Source: Facklamia miroungae (GTDB taxonomy: Bacteria; Bacillota; Bacilli; Lactobacillales; Aerococcaceae). Taken from it: 64,000 nt of DNA. This document shows positions 56,195 to 64,000 of this stretch, piece after piece (position 1 is the first letter of the stretch; each line of letters begins with the position of its first letter). Below the pieces are notes generated by a model that was not told the origin of the DNA, did not search any database, and saw only the letters and a list, made by a program, of their open reading frames with translations. The DNA lies in contig NZ_JAAXPS010000007.1 in assembly GCF_012396555.1 (NCBI RefSeq), positions 19,887 through 83,886 of the forward strand. Reading direction: 5' to 3'. Position numbers and translations under genes: made by a program.

Positions 56195-57583
56195 GTGAAG
56201 TTACATATTCTGCATACCAATGACTTACATGGTCATCTTGAAAAATGGGATGTTCTAGCTGAGTCTATCCAAAAGAGACGATCAGACATTGAGCGCAGAG
56301 GTGATTTTTGTTTGGTTTGTGATGTAGGTGATGCAATTGATACGGTTCACCCGCTTATTGAAGCAAGCCAAGGCTCAGTAATAGTTGATTTGTTTAATAA
56401 GGCCAATTATGATGTGGTTACTATCGGGAATAATGAAGGGCTTAATCTTTCGAAAATGCAATTGAATAAAATCTATTCTAAAGCACATTTTTCTGTAGTT
56501 TGTGCGAATTTAATTGATCGTACAACGAATAGATTGGCTGCTTATGCCGTTGAGAATCAAATTTTTGATTTTCCATTTGGTCAGATTGCTTTTTTAGGAT
56601 TAACTGCACCTTATTATACCTATAAATATAATGGTTATATGCCGTTGGATATTTTTAGGACATTATCTCAGCAGCTAAGGCTTTTAAGTACTAGATCCAT
56701 AAAACCTGTTAAAATCATTTTACTCTCGCATTTGGGCTATCAAAATGACCGTATCATTGCTCAACATTTTCCGGAAATCAATTTGATTTTGGGCGGTCAT
56801 ACACATCATCTAATTGAAAATGGAGAAAAGGTGTATAGAAGTTTATTATCGGCCTGCGGTCGTTTTGGAGAGTACTTAGGAGAAGTGATTTTTGATATAG
56901 AAACAGGAGAAGTGAATGCTTCGACACAATCCTACACAACTTTACAATCAAATATTAACCATTTGTCAAGTGATCATTATCAAAAAACTGGAGAAAGTTT
57001 GCTAAAAAAACATGTCTTTGCTAAGCTTCCAGTGAGCATTTATTCTTCTGAAATAAAAGGCAGACACTCTTTTGTTCAGCACGCTTTTAAAGCTATACAA
57101 TTAGAAACGGGCTGTCAGCTGGCTTTTATGTCTACAGGTCTTTTTTTAAATGATTTGCCAAAGGGTTTGCTTAGCATGAATCAATTACATGTAGCTCTTC
57201 CGCATTCAATACGAGCAATGACTCTTGAGTTAAAGGGCTGGCAATTAGAAGAATTATTGGAAGAGATTGAAAAACAACAAATAGCTTTGGAAAATAAACC
57301 CATTTTTGGGAATGGTTTTAGAGGTAAATTCTTCGGTAAAATGATTTTTAAAGGGATTGTTTATGATCAATCTAGTAAACAATGGTTAATTAATGATAAA
57401 CCTATTAACACTAACCAAATATATCATTTAGCTAGTCTCGACCACTATGCTTATATACCATTTTTCCCAAGTATTATGAAGTATAGTCGACCCAATATAA
57501 TATTCCCTAAGTTTTTGCGACATATTTTAAAAGATTATTTTGAGGGACAATTTCCCTTAAATGAAGGAGTAAATTATGACTGA
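56195..57583 (+). CDS. Metallophosphatase / 5'-nucleotidase family protein (YunD-like)
   Basis: A 462-residue two-domain protein of the UshA/5'-nucleotidase superfamily. The N-terminal calcineurin-like domain has HTNDLHGHLE, GDAIDT, GNNE and GGHTHH metal motifs; the C-terminal domain (about 285-460) resembles the nucleotidase substrate domain. There is no signal peptide, so it acts in the cytoplasm, unlike UshA. AGGAGG precedes the GTG start. It overlaps yutD by 8 bp. Confidence 0.87.
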   Translation: MKLHILHTNDLHGHLEKWDVLAESIQKRRSDIERRGDFCLVCDVGDAIDTVHPLIEASQGSVIVDLFNKANYDVVTIGNNEGLNLSKMQLNKIYSKAHFSVVCANLIDRTTNRLAAYAVENQIFDFPFGQIAFLGLTAPYYTYKYNGYMPLDIFRTLSQQLRLLSTRSIKPVKIILLSHLGYQNDRIIAQHFPEINLILGGHTHHLIENGEKVYRSLLSACGRFGEYLGEVIFDIETGEVNASTQSYTTLQSNINHLSSDHYQKTGESLLKKHVFAKLPVSIYSSEIKGRHSFVQHAFKAIQLETGCQLAFMSTGLFLNDLPKGLLSMNQLHVALPHSIRAMTLELKGWQLEELLEEIEKQQIALENKPIFGNGFRGKFFGKMIFKGIVYDQSSKQWLINDKPINTNQIYHLASLDHYAYIPFFPSIMKYSRPNIIFPKFLRHILKDYFEGQFPLNEGVNYD

Positions 57584-58292
57584 TTCATCAAAAGAAATAG
57601 AAATAAATCATCAACTTGATCAAATTTTAGATGATCTTACTAAAGATCAAGGAAACGAAGAAATAATTAAGAATGTAAAATTATTAAATGATCACTCTTT
57701 AATGATTGAAGATCAAGAATATAAATTAATCATTAATTATCAGGAGGCATTTGATTATGATGCTTTTTATACGCGGTATCAGGATCTCTTTGCAAAGTAC
57801 GATTATATTGTGGGTGATTGGGCTTTTGGTCAATTAAGGCTGAGAGGGTTTTATCAGATTGGTACACCTAAAGTTGCTTATGATCAGCGGATCGAAACTT
57901 TAGAAGATTATATCAATGAATATTGTAATTTTGGAGCTAAATATTTTGTAATTGGTAAAAATACTTCTTTGGCTGAATATCCCCAACTTTTGGATCGATT
58001 ACGGGCTGGTAAAGTAAATGATATTCAAAGTAAAACGATTTATCCAAGAGCAGCTAACAAAAGAAAGCGAAGTAGAACTCATCCGAAAAGAGGGAATCGA
58101 AAAATTCCAAGTTTGGGTCATCGTTCTAAAACGCCTTCTCCAATTATTCGAAGAAGGAGCGAAGAGATCGTGCTAGAAAATAAATCGAAAGATAATAAAA
58201 AAAGTGTAAAAGTTGGAACAAAAGAAGTAGGAAAACCTATGAACAAGATTAAACATAAAAAAGATTTTATCATAAAGAAACGTTCAAATTAG
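57576..58292 (+). CDS. YutD family protein (DUF1027) with basic C-terminal tail
   Basis: A 238-residue protein. The core (about 35-160) with YDAFYTRYQDLFAKYDYIVGDWA and QLRLRGFY is the YutD family. The last 75 residues are rich in Lys and Arg, an extension suggesting nucleic-acid binding. YutD has been linked to translation in Bacillus, but its job is not settled. It is coupled to the upstream phosphatase gene and precedes a DUF1461 gene, a common Lactobacillales order. Confidence 0.85.
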   Translation: MTDSSKEIEINHQLDQILDDLTKDQGNEEIIKNVKLLNDHSLMIEDQEYKLIINYQEAFDYDAFYTRYQDLFAKYDYIVGDWAFGQLRLRGFYQIGTPKVAYDQRIETLEDYINEYCNFGAKYFVIGKNTSLAEYPQLLDRLRAGKVNDIQSKTIYPRAANKRKRSRTHPKRGNRKIPSLGHRSKTPSPIIRRRSEEIVLENKSKDNKKSVKVGTKEVGKPMNKIKHKKDFIIKKRSN

Positions 58293-58320
58293 TCTAAGTT
58301 AGAAAGCGAGGAGTCGCAAC

Positions 58321-58950
58321 TTGACTCAACAAATCAAAAATTTTATCAGGGCCTGTTTATTTAGCCTTGCTTCTTTAACAGGAGCGATAGCGTTAACAGT
58401 TATACTGTCTCCATGGATCTATAGAATTTTTAATTATTTTTTTAAGCTTCATGAGAATGTTGGTTTGACGAGTGAGCAACTGAACCAGAATTATCAAGCG
58501 ATTATTAATTATTTAATTCATCCCTTACTCAGGCAGTTTCATTTACCAGATTTTGCTTCTTCAGTTGGAGGAGTTCAGCATTTTGCAGAAGTTAAATTTT
58601 TAATTCAGTTGACCTTGATGGCTACTTTTTTGCTGTTCTTCTTAGTTGTATTTGATGTGTTTCGCATCAGAAAACAAAGAAGACGAGTGTTTTATTTTAA
58701 ACCCTATCTTTTCCTTTGTTATCTTTTACCCTTAGGAGTGATGTTCTTAGCAGTCGTTGCGTTTGATAAAGTTTTTATACTCTTCCATCAACTTTTTTTT
58801 CGTAATGAATTATGGTTGTTTGATCCATTGAAAGATCCAATAATTAATGTTTTGCCTGACACCTATTTTTTTGTTTTATTGTTAGTAGTTATCATTAGTT
58901 ATGAATTATTACTAGGAATCATCCATCTATTTATTAAAAAGAAAATATAA
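58321..58950 (+). CDS. DUF1461 (TIGR01906) integral membrane protein
   Basis: A 209-residue membrane protein with four hydrophobic segments (about 10-32, 95-115, 130-152 and 178-205). The segment around FFKLHENVGLTSEQLNQNYQAIINYL and FALPDF-like FHLPDFASSVGGVQHFAEVK matches TIGR01906. The function is unknown. It starts with TTG at 58321 after GAGGAG and follows yutD, its usual partner. Confidence 0.83.
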   Translation: MTQQIKNFIRACLFSLASLTGAIALTVILSPWIYRIFNYFFKLHENVGLTSEQLNQNYQAIINYLIHPLLRQFHLPDFASSVGGVQHFAEVKFLIQLTLMATFLLFFLVVFDVFRIRKQRRRVFYFKPYLFLCYLLPLGVMFLAVVAFDKVFILFHQLFFRNELWLFDPLKDPIINVLPDTYFFVLLLVVIISYELLLGIIHLFIKKKI

Positions 58951-58951
58951 A

Positions 58952-58988
58952 AAAAGATTACCTCGTTTTCAGGAGGTAATCTTTTTTA
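58952..58988. terminator. Bidirectional terminator between DUF1461 gene and pgpA
   Basis: AAAGATTACCTC (58953-58964) pairs with GAGGTAATCTTT (58973-58984), flanked by A-run and T-run. Confidence 0.87.
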
Positions 58989-58990
58989 TT

Positions 58991-59530
58991 TTAGAAATGA
59001 TGAGGTTTTTTTGGAGGAACGGAGATTTCATCTGTTTGTGGTTGGGCATGTGCAATTCGGCTGGCGGCAGCAGCCGCCAAGGCGCCCACAATATCGTCAA
59101 TAAAAGTATTGCAACGGTGCGATTTCTCATCGTTCAATTTACCGATGATACCGGGCTTCAACTTATCTAAATAGCCAAAGTTTGTGAGACCAATTGATCC
59201 ATAAACATTAACGATCGATAAAGTTAAAATCTCGTCGATTCCATATAACCCCTCATCTCGCATTAATAGATCACAAAGTAAAGGAGAGAGTAAGCCTTTT
59301 TCGGCAGCAATATCAATTTCAATTCCTGTAATAATAGCGTTTTGGACTTCACGTTTTTGCATTACAGCATGAACATTATCAATGCAGTCTTGCATTGTTA
59401 AGGATTCAACATAGCTGTGTTGTAAATCAAATACAATTTTAGCGATTTCTTCAATGCTAACACCTCTTTCGGCTAGCAATTCATAGGATCTTGATTTTAA
59501 ATGTTTTAAATGAATATAATCTTTAGTCAT
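58991..59530 (-). CDS. pgpA: Phosphatidylglycerophosphatase A family protein
   Basis: A 179-residue PgpA-like protein (YutG of Bacillus). The segment CNTFIDDIVGALAAAAASR near the end and GLTNFGYLDKLKPG are typical. It should remove phosphate from phosphatidylglycerol phosphate, though it is soluble, unlike the E. coli enzyme. The ATG at 59530 follows AAGGAG at 6 bases; an in-frame ATG at 59545 lies before that site. It overlaps the reductase gene by 8 bp. Confidence 0.83.
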   Translation of the reverse strand: MTKDYIHLKHLKSRSYELLAERGVSIEEIAKIVFDLQHSYVESLTMQDCIDNVHAVMQKREVQNAIITGIEIDIAAEKGLLSPLLCDLLMRDEGLYGIDEILTLSIVNVYGSIGLTNFGYLDKLKPGIIGKLNDEKSHRCNTFIDDIVGALAAAAASRIAHAQPQTDEISVPPKKPHHF

Positions 59531-60524
59531 TAAATTCTCCTTCAAATATACTTGATGAATGTAACGGGGATGGCCGATAGTTTGGATTAATATAACGTAA
59601 AGCTTGATTTACAGCTATTAACGCTTCACCAAATCCTGCTGCAATAATTCGGACTTTACCAGGATAATCAGCAATATCTCCCACCGCAAAAACTCCAGGT
59701 AGGTTGGTTTCCATTAAAGAATTAACTTCAATTTGATTGCGTGACTGTTTGAGTCCCCAATTTTTAATTTGGCCAATAGAATTTGAAAAGCCATAGTTGA
59801 TGATCAATTGATCAATGGCAATTTCTTCCATTTGTTTTGTTTTAACTTGCTGAATTTTCACAGCTTTTATTTGGTGATCGGAACCTTCTAGGTCGATAAT
59901 TTTATGAGGGGTATAAACTTTGACGGTAGAAGCCAGTAATTTAGAAACATTGCTTTCCAATGCTCTAAAACTCTCTCGCCGATGGATTAAATAGACTTCT
60001 TTTGCAAGTGGCTCCAGAGCTAAAGCCCAATCCACGGCTGAATCTCCTCCGCCACAGACAGCCACTTTTTTTTGAATAAAGTAATCAGGGTTTTTAACGA
60101 TATAATGTAAAGAATAATTCTCGTACATATCGGATTGGTCTACTTCGAGTTTGCGAGGCTGGAAGGCACCGTTACCTGCAGCTATAATAACAGTTTTTGA
60201 GCGATAAATATTTTTATTAGTTTGAATAGTGTAGCTGTTTTGAGCACTATAAGATAGGTTGAGTACTTCCTCGCCGAGAGCAATGTCTGTTTGGAAAAGA
60301 TTCAGTTGCTCGTGTAGTTTATGACTCAATTCATTGCCCTTAATAGCAGGATAGGCAGGAATATCAAAAATTTTCTTTTCCCCGTACAGATGATTTGGTT
60401 GGCCTCCGACTTCATCTAAAGATTCAATAATTTTAACTTTAGCATTTCGCATTTGTGCGAAGAAGCCAGTATAAAGACCTACCGGTCCTGCACCGACGAT
60501 AATAATATCATAAATCTCTTTCAT
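59523..60524 (-). CDS. Ferredoxin/flavodoxin-NADP reductase (YumC type)
   Basis: A 333-residue flavoprotein built like thioredoxin reductase but without the CxxC redox pair. FAD motif IIVGAGPVGLYTGFFA, NADPH motif AVCGGGDSAVDWALAL and the late FAD segment GVFAVGDIADYPGKVRII are seen. It supplies or takes electrons from ferredoxin or flavodoxin. The start follows AAAGGAGG. Confidence 0.9.
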   Translation of the reverse strand: MKEIYDIIIVGAGPVGLYTGFFAQMRNAKVKIIESLDEVGGQPNHLYGEKKIFDIPAYPAIKGNELSHKLHEQLNLFQTDIALGEEVLNLSYSAQNSYTIQTNKNIYRSKTVIIAAGNGAFQPRKLEVDQSDMYENYSLHYIVKNPDYFIQKKVAVCGGGDSAVDWALALEPLAKEVYLIHRRESFRALESNVSKLLASTVKVYTPHKIIDLEGSDHQIKAVKIQQVKTKQMEEIAIDQLIINYGFSNSIGQIKNWGLKQSRNQIEVNSLMETNLPGVFAVGDIADYPGKVRIIAAGFGEALIAVNQALRYINPNYRPSPLHSSSIFEGEFND

Positions 60525-60536
60525 AGCTGTCCTCCT

Positions 60537-61052
60537 TTAATAAAAGAACTGTAGGAAAACCAGCCGCATTACCACAGCGACAAAACCACCTGTAATAATA
60601 CCAGCAAATACTTCCGTCGGCTTGTGTCCGAGATATTTGGTAACGATAAGGTCATGATAATTACTGATGATTTCTGGATCAATATGGGGGTTTTGTTGTT
60701 TTTCGGCAGTGGGTTCAATTTTTAGATGAGCATATTTCGACCTAGATAAATGTTTTACGAGAGCGTCAATCACTATCCCTTGCTCTCCACTTTGGCGACG
60801 AACACCCATAGAATCGAACATAATGATTACGCCAAAAACAGTTGCAATTGCGACATATGCTGAAGAAAAACCATACTCAAATATGAGGCTAGCAATCAAA
60901 CTAGCTACAGCTGCCGAGTGAGAGGAAGGCATCCCTCCAGTGGAAGTTATGATATCAATTTTAGGTGTTCGCTTTGAATAATATGCAATCGGATATTTAA
61001 TGATTTGCGCAAAAAAGATAGCGGTTAAAGCAGCAATTAATGGGTAATTCAT
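60537..61052 (-). CDS. Divergent PAP2 family membrane protein (YuiD-like)
   Basis: A 171-residue membrane protein with four or five helices. TGGMPSSHSAAVASL is the PAP2 phosphatase motif and DSMGVRRQSGEQ follows; it belongs to the DivPAP (DUF212) group. A lipid-phosphate substrate is assumed but not shown. It lies 12 bp before the reductase and is the first gene of the minus-strand trio. Confidence 0.88.
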   Translation of the reverse strand: MNYPLIAALTAIFFAQIIKYPIAYYSKRTPKIDIITSTGGMPSSHSAAVASLIASLIFEYGFSSAYVAIATVFGVIIMFDSMGVRRQSGEQGIVIDALVKHLSRSKYAHLKIEPTAEKQQNPHIDPEIISNYHDLIVTKYLGHKPTEVFAGIITGGFVAVVMRLVFLQFFY

Positions 61053-61178
61053 AGCATCCTTATCCTTCTTTTTATTTTATATCACTAACTATCTTAACAA
61101 AAATAAGCTCCTTTAACTATAAATTTTGTTTTTTTTCAGTTAAAATGAAAGAGTAAAATAGACAAAAGGAGCGATAAT

Positions 61179-61766
61179 ATGAATAACTATCCGCAATTAA
61201 ATAAAGAAGACTTGACAAGTCAAGTTGTTTTGCACACTAATAAAGGGGAGATTGAATTAGCTTTATTTGCTGATCAAGCCCCTAAAACGGTCGAAAACTT
61301 CATCACTTTAGCTGAAGAGGGTTATTATGATGGAGTGATTTTTCACCGCGTAATCAAAGATTTTATGATACAAGGTGGAGACCCTACAGGAACAGGAATG
61401 GGCGGAGAGAGTAAATGGGGTGGAAGTTTTGAAGATGAATTTACGATGAACCTCTTCAACTTTTACGGCGCATTATCAATGGCTAATGCAGGGCCAAATA
61501 CTAACGGCAGTCAATTTTTCATCGTTACTGCTCCAAATGTTCCTACTGATTTGTTACAGCAATTAAAGGAAATAGGTTACCCAGAAGAAGTGGTTCAAGC
61601 CTATCAAGAAAAAGGTGGGACACCTTGGTTAGATCAACGCCATACTGTATTCGGACAAGTGGTGGCTGGAATGGATAATGTTTTATCAATTCAAAATGTT
61701 GCAACGGGTCCGCAAGATAAACCGCTGGAAGATGTTGTGATTCAATCTATTACCGTTTCTAAATAG
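61179..61766 (+). CDS. ppiB: Peptidyl-prolyl cis-trans isomerase, cyclophilin type
   Basis: A 195-residue cytoplasmic cyclophilin speeding proline isomerisation in folding. Catalytic residues lie in [19 protein letters not shown] and [14 protein letters not shown]. An insertion of about 25 residues after this ([18 protein letters not shown]) is common in Lactobacillales forms. AAAGGAG precedes the ATG. Confidence 0.95.
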   Translation: MNNYPQLNKEDLTSQVVLHTNKGEIELALFADQAPKTVENFITLAEEGYYDGVIFHRVIKDFMIQGGDPTGTGMGGESKWGGSFEDEFTMNLFNFYGALSMANAGPNTNGSQFFIVTAPNVPTDLLQQLKEIGYPEEVVQAYQEKGGTPWLDQRHTVFGQVVAGMDNVLSIQNVATGPQDKPLEDVVIQSITVSK

Positions 61767-61785
61767 TTGCTTTAGGAAAAGTGTG

Positions 61786-62187
61786 ATGACAATGAAGTTT
61801 AAAATAGGAGACATTATTGAAGGAGAAGTAACGGGCATCCAAAATTATGGCATTTTTGTTAAACTTTCTGATGATGAACAAGGACTCGTCCATATTTCTG
61901 AATGTAAACATGGTTACGTTGGAGAACTTGAGGATTTTATTGAAGTAGGCGAACACGTTAAAGTCGTCGTTATTGATATTGATGAATATAGTAAAAAAAT
62001 CTCTTTGTCTATGAGAGCATTAGATAAAACCAATACGCCTTTATTTCCAGTTAGAAATCGAAAAAAGAAAAGACGCAATCTACCAGATATTGGTTTTAAG
62101 ACCATATCTGATAAAATGCCACTGTGGATTAAGCAAGCCATGAAATCAATTGAAGATAATGAATTTAATACTAAAATCGAAGTATAG
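61786..62187 (+). CDS. S1 RNA-binding domain protein (CvfD/YugI-like)
   Basis: A 133-residue protein with one S1 domain (about 4-75: GDIIEGEVTGIQNYGIFVKL, GLVHISE) and a basic C-terminal half. It belongs to the general stress protein 13/CvfD group, which binds RNA or ribosomes and affects virulence and stress in related cocci. Among near starts GTG 61783, ATG 61786 and ATG 61792, the second has the best spacing to AGGA. pgi follows 11 bases later. Confidence 0.87.
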   Translation: MTMKFKIGDIIEGEVTGIQNYGIFVKLSDDEQGLVHISECKHGYVGELEDFIEVGEHVKVVVIDIDEYSKKISLSMRALDKTNTPLFPVRNRKKKRRNLPDIGFKTISDKMPLWIKQAMKSIEDNEFNTKIEV

Positions 62188-62198
62188 GAGGTTATTAG

Positions 62199-63542
62199 AT
62201 GGAAGCAATCAATTTTGATTATTCAAAAGCTGTAAATTTTTTTAAAAAAGCTGAAATGGACAACCTGAGTCCATTTGCAAAAATTGCTTTGCATAATCTT
62301 AAAGAAAAAGAAGGAGTCGGGGCAGAATTTACAGATTGGGTCGATTGGCCAAAAGATTTTCTTCAATCAGAAATAGAACGAATAAATCAGACCGCTCAAA
62401 AAATACGAGAAAATTCCGATGTTTTAGTAGTAATTGGCATTGGTGGCTCCTATTTAGGTGCCAAAGCAGCAATTGATTTTTTAAATCATTCTTTCTACAA
62501 TCTACTTGCTCCAAGCCAAGGGTTTCCTCAAATATTTTTTGCAGGAAATAATATCTCTTCAACTTACTTAAATGATCTAATCGAAGTAATTGGCGAACGT
62601 GACTTTTCGATTAACGTAATTTCTAAATCAGGCACCACAACTGAGCCAGCGATCGCTTTTCGCATTTTAAAAGAAAAAATGATTGATAAGTATGGAAAAG
62701 AAGAAGCCTATCAAAGAATTTTTGCAACGACCGACCAAAGTAAGGGTGCTTTAAAAAAAGAAGCTGACGAAAATAACTATGAAAGCTTTGTGATTCCAGA
62801 TGGTATCGGAGGACGCTTTTCAGTCCTTACTCCGGTTGGTTTACTTCCAATTGCTGTTAGTGGAGCGCATATAGAAAAAATTCTTCAAGGAGCAAGATTT
62901 GCTAGAGAAAATTATTTGGTCGATGATTTAGAAAATAATCAGGCAATGCAATATGCTGTATTAAGAAATATTTTTTATCGAAAAGGGAAGGTCAATGAGT
63001 TGCTTGTAAACTATGAACCCAATCTGAATGCATTTGGTGAGTGGTGGAAGCAACTATTTGGCGAATCAGAAGGAAAGGATCAAAAGGGAATCTTTCCTTG
63101 CTCAGCGAACTTTTCAACAGATCTCCATTCAATTGGACAAATTATCCAAGATGGTCAAAGAAACTTATTTGAAACGGTATTAAATATTCAAACCGCAAGA
63201 AAAGAGATTGAAATCCCTCGATTAGAAGAAAACATAGATGGCTTATCCTATTTAGAAGGAGAAATGATGTCTTCTGTGAATCAAATGGCATACAAAGGGA
63301 CAATGATTGCCCATACAGATGGGTCCGTTCCCAATCTTATAATTGATCTTCCGGCGATGAATGAAGAAACGCTGGGACAATTAATTTACTTCTTTGAAAT
63401 GGCAGTTTCACTTTCTGGTTATCTTAATGGTGTGAATCCTTTTGATCAGCCTGGGGTCGAAGCTTATAAAAGAAATATGTTCGCCTTATTAGGCAAACCA
63501 GGCTATGAGGATATTTCTAAGGAATTATCCCAAAGAATATAG
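62199..63542 (+). CDS. pgi: Glucose-6-phosphate isomerase
   Basis: A 447-residue glycolytic enzyme interconverting glucose-6-P and fructose-6-[31 protein letters not shown] and [14 protein letters not shown] are the phosphosugar-binding signatures; QPGVEAYK near the end carries the catalytic Lys. TAGGAGG precedes the ATG. The pairing of the S1-domain gene with pgi is common in Lactobacillales. Confidence 0.96.
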   Translation: MEAINFDYSKAVNFFKKAEMDNLSPFAKIALHNLKEKEGVGAEFTDWVDWPKDFLQSEIERINQTAQKIRENSDVLVVIGIGGSYLGAKAAIDFLNHSFYNLLAPSQGFPQIFFAGNNISSTYLNDLIEVIGERDFSINVISKSGTTTEPAIAFRILKEKMIDKYGKEEAYQRIFATTDQSKGALKKEADENNYESFVIPDGIGGRFSVLTPVGLLPIAVSGAHIEKILQGARFARENYLVDDLENNQAMQYAVLRNIFYRKGKVNELLVNYEPNLNAFGEWWKQLFGESEGKDQKGIFPCSANFSTDLHSIGQIIQDGQRNLFETVLNIQTARKEIEIPRLEENIDGLSYLEGEMMSSVNQMAYKGTMIAHTDGSVPNLIIDLPAMNEETLGQLIYFFEMAVSLSGYLNGVNPFDQPGVEAYKRNMFALLGKPGYEDISKELSQRI

Positions 63543-63570
63543 AAAGAATAAACTTTTTATAGAATTAAGA

Positions 63571-63620
63571 AAATCATTCAAGATTGGCTGTATAAGATAT
63601 AGCTCCTTGAATGATTTTTT
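63571..63620 (+). terminator. Terminator after pgi
   Basis: AAATCATTCAAG (63571-63582) pairs with CTTGAATGATTT (63606-63617), followed by T residues. Confidence 0.87.
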
Positions 63621-63697
63621 CTTTCATTATATACATCAAGAAAATAGAAAAAGCTGGAATAAATTTACAAAAAATTTACAAAAATGCCATATTCCTA

Positions 63698-63727
63698 TTG
63701 ACTTAACATGGAAGACCGTGCTATATT
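63698..63727 (+). promoter_or_regulatory. rRNA operon promoter P1
   Basis: TTGACT (63698-63703), 18 bp, TATATT (63722-63727). The sequence after it, TTTCTTGTCGTTAAGA, is repeated behind P2. Confidence 0.75.
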
Positions 63728-63799
63728 ATTTCTTGTCGTTAAGAACGAAAGAAATAGATTGATAATAATAAAAAGATTTAAAAAAACCTAAAAAAGGGT

Positions 63800-63829
63800 T
63801 TGACTTTAGCAAATGAATCATGTTATATT
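63800..63829 (+). promoter_or_regulatory. rRNA operon promoter P2
   Basis: TTGACT (63800-63805), 18 bp, TATATT (63824-63829), an apparent duplicate of P1 about 102 bp downstream. Confidence 0.78.
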
Positions 63830-63894
63830 ATTTCTTGTCGTCAAGAGCGACCAAAATGAAAGCAAAAAGAAGACAAAAAAACTTCAAAAAAGGT

Positions 63895-63923
63895 TTGACA
63901 AAAAAAGCAAACCATGCTAGTAT
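63895..63923 (+). promoter_or_regulatory. rRNA operon promoter P3
   Basis: A perfect TTGACA (63895-63900), 17 bp, TAGTAT (63918-63923). It shares an A-rich lead and GGTTTGAC with P2. Confidence 0.75.
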
Positions 63924-63950
63924 ATAGAAGTTGTCACTTATGACAGCGAA

Positions 63951-64000
63951 GCTCATTGAAAACTGAACAAAGACAAACACCAAAATGTGTAAGGGTCTAT
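63951..64000 (+). other. rRNA operon leader with boxA-like antitermination region
   Basis: The leader GCTCATTGAAAACTGAAC followed by AAAGACAAAC is typical of sequence just upstream of 16S rRNA genes in low-GC Gram-positives, where NusB and partners load. The 16S gene itself lies outside the window. That it is an rRNA operon is inferred from this leader and the three strong tandem promoters. Confidence 0.7.

Noticed and set aside
63505..63762. 85-codon frame overlapping the end of pgi and the rRNA promoter region
   Set aside because: It runs through the pgi terminator and promoter P1, has no ribosome site and no family resemblance.

Overview
The window looks like a chromosomal segment of a low-GC Gram-positive coccus of the order Lactobacillales. 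Gene content and protein style (rpoY-rnjA, comG pilus operon, pdhABCD, luxS, YktA/YlbG/YutD-type proteins, AGGAG ribosome sites, several TTG/GTG starts) suggest Aerococcaceae or a near relative; this is inference from family resemblance, not from a database search. Most genes are housekeeping genes on the plus strand.

Region by region: 1-216 is the 3' end of rlmN. 388-4400 carries secG, a carboxylesterase, rnr and smpB, the familiar SecG/RNase R/SmpB module. 4450-8838 on the minus strand is a seven-gene comG operon for the DNA-uptake pilus. 9030-12924 holds rpoY-rnjA, an aminopeptidase P, an Asp23 protein and nusB. 13083-14858 is a large secreted DUF1002 protein. 15008-22276 is a tight cluster xseA-xseB-ispA-tlyA-recN-miaA-hflX, followed by def and efp. 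A minus-strand exported double rhodanese and a tRNA-Arg(TCT) precede pdhABCD (25218-30504), which has a possible Rex operator upstream. 30631-31194 encodes a MerB-like protein directly behind a perfect 11-bp inverted repeat.

31315-39580 is the accessory part of the window: a MATE transporter and two lactococcin-972-type bacteriocin cassettes arranged tail to tail. The minus-strand cassette (38329 down to 35256) is intact: a 99-residue prebacteriocin, a hairpin, a DUF1430 membrane protein and an ABC ATPase. The plus-strand cassette (about 33370-34698) is decayed. Its bacteriocin gene is a frameshifted remnant, and its DUF1430 and ATPase genes are joined in frame by an internal deletion. A long perfect palindrome resembling two insertion-sequence ends lies between the two. 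About 1.2 kb upstream of the intact cassette is gene-poor and appears degenerate.

39581-46088 returns to core genes (yktA, suhB-like, typA, sodA, ftsW, ylbG, rsmD, coaD). 46198-49259 is comEA-comEC, completing the DNA-uptake machinery with comG. Then come luxS, a GNAT enzyme, a MarR regulator, and an envelope-flavoured group (lipoprotein deacetylase, anchored exoprotein, alpha/beta hydrolase). These are followed by DegV, a PssA-like protein without its catalytic motif, a YunD-type metallophosphatase, YutD, a DUF1461 protein, pgpA, a ferredoxin-NADP reductase, a divergent PAP2 protein, cyclophilin, an S1-domain protein and pgi. The last 300 bases contain three tandem strong promoters and a leader typical of an rRNA operon, which should begin just beyond the window.
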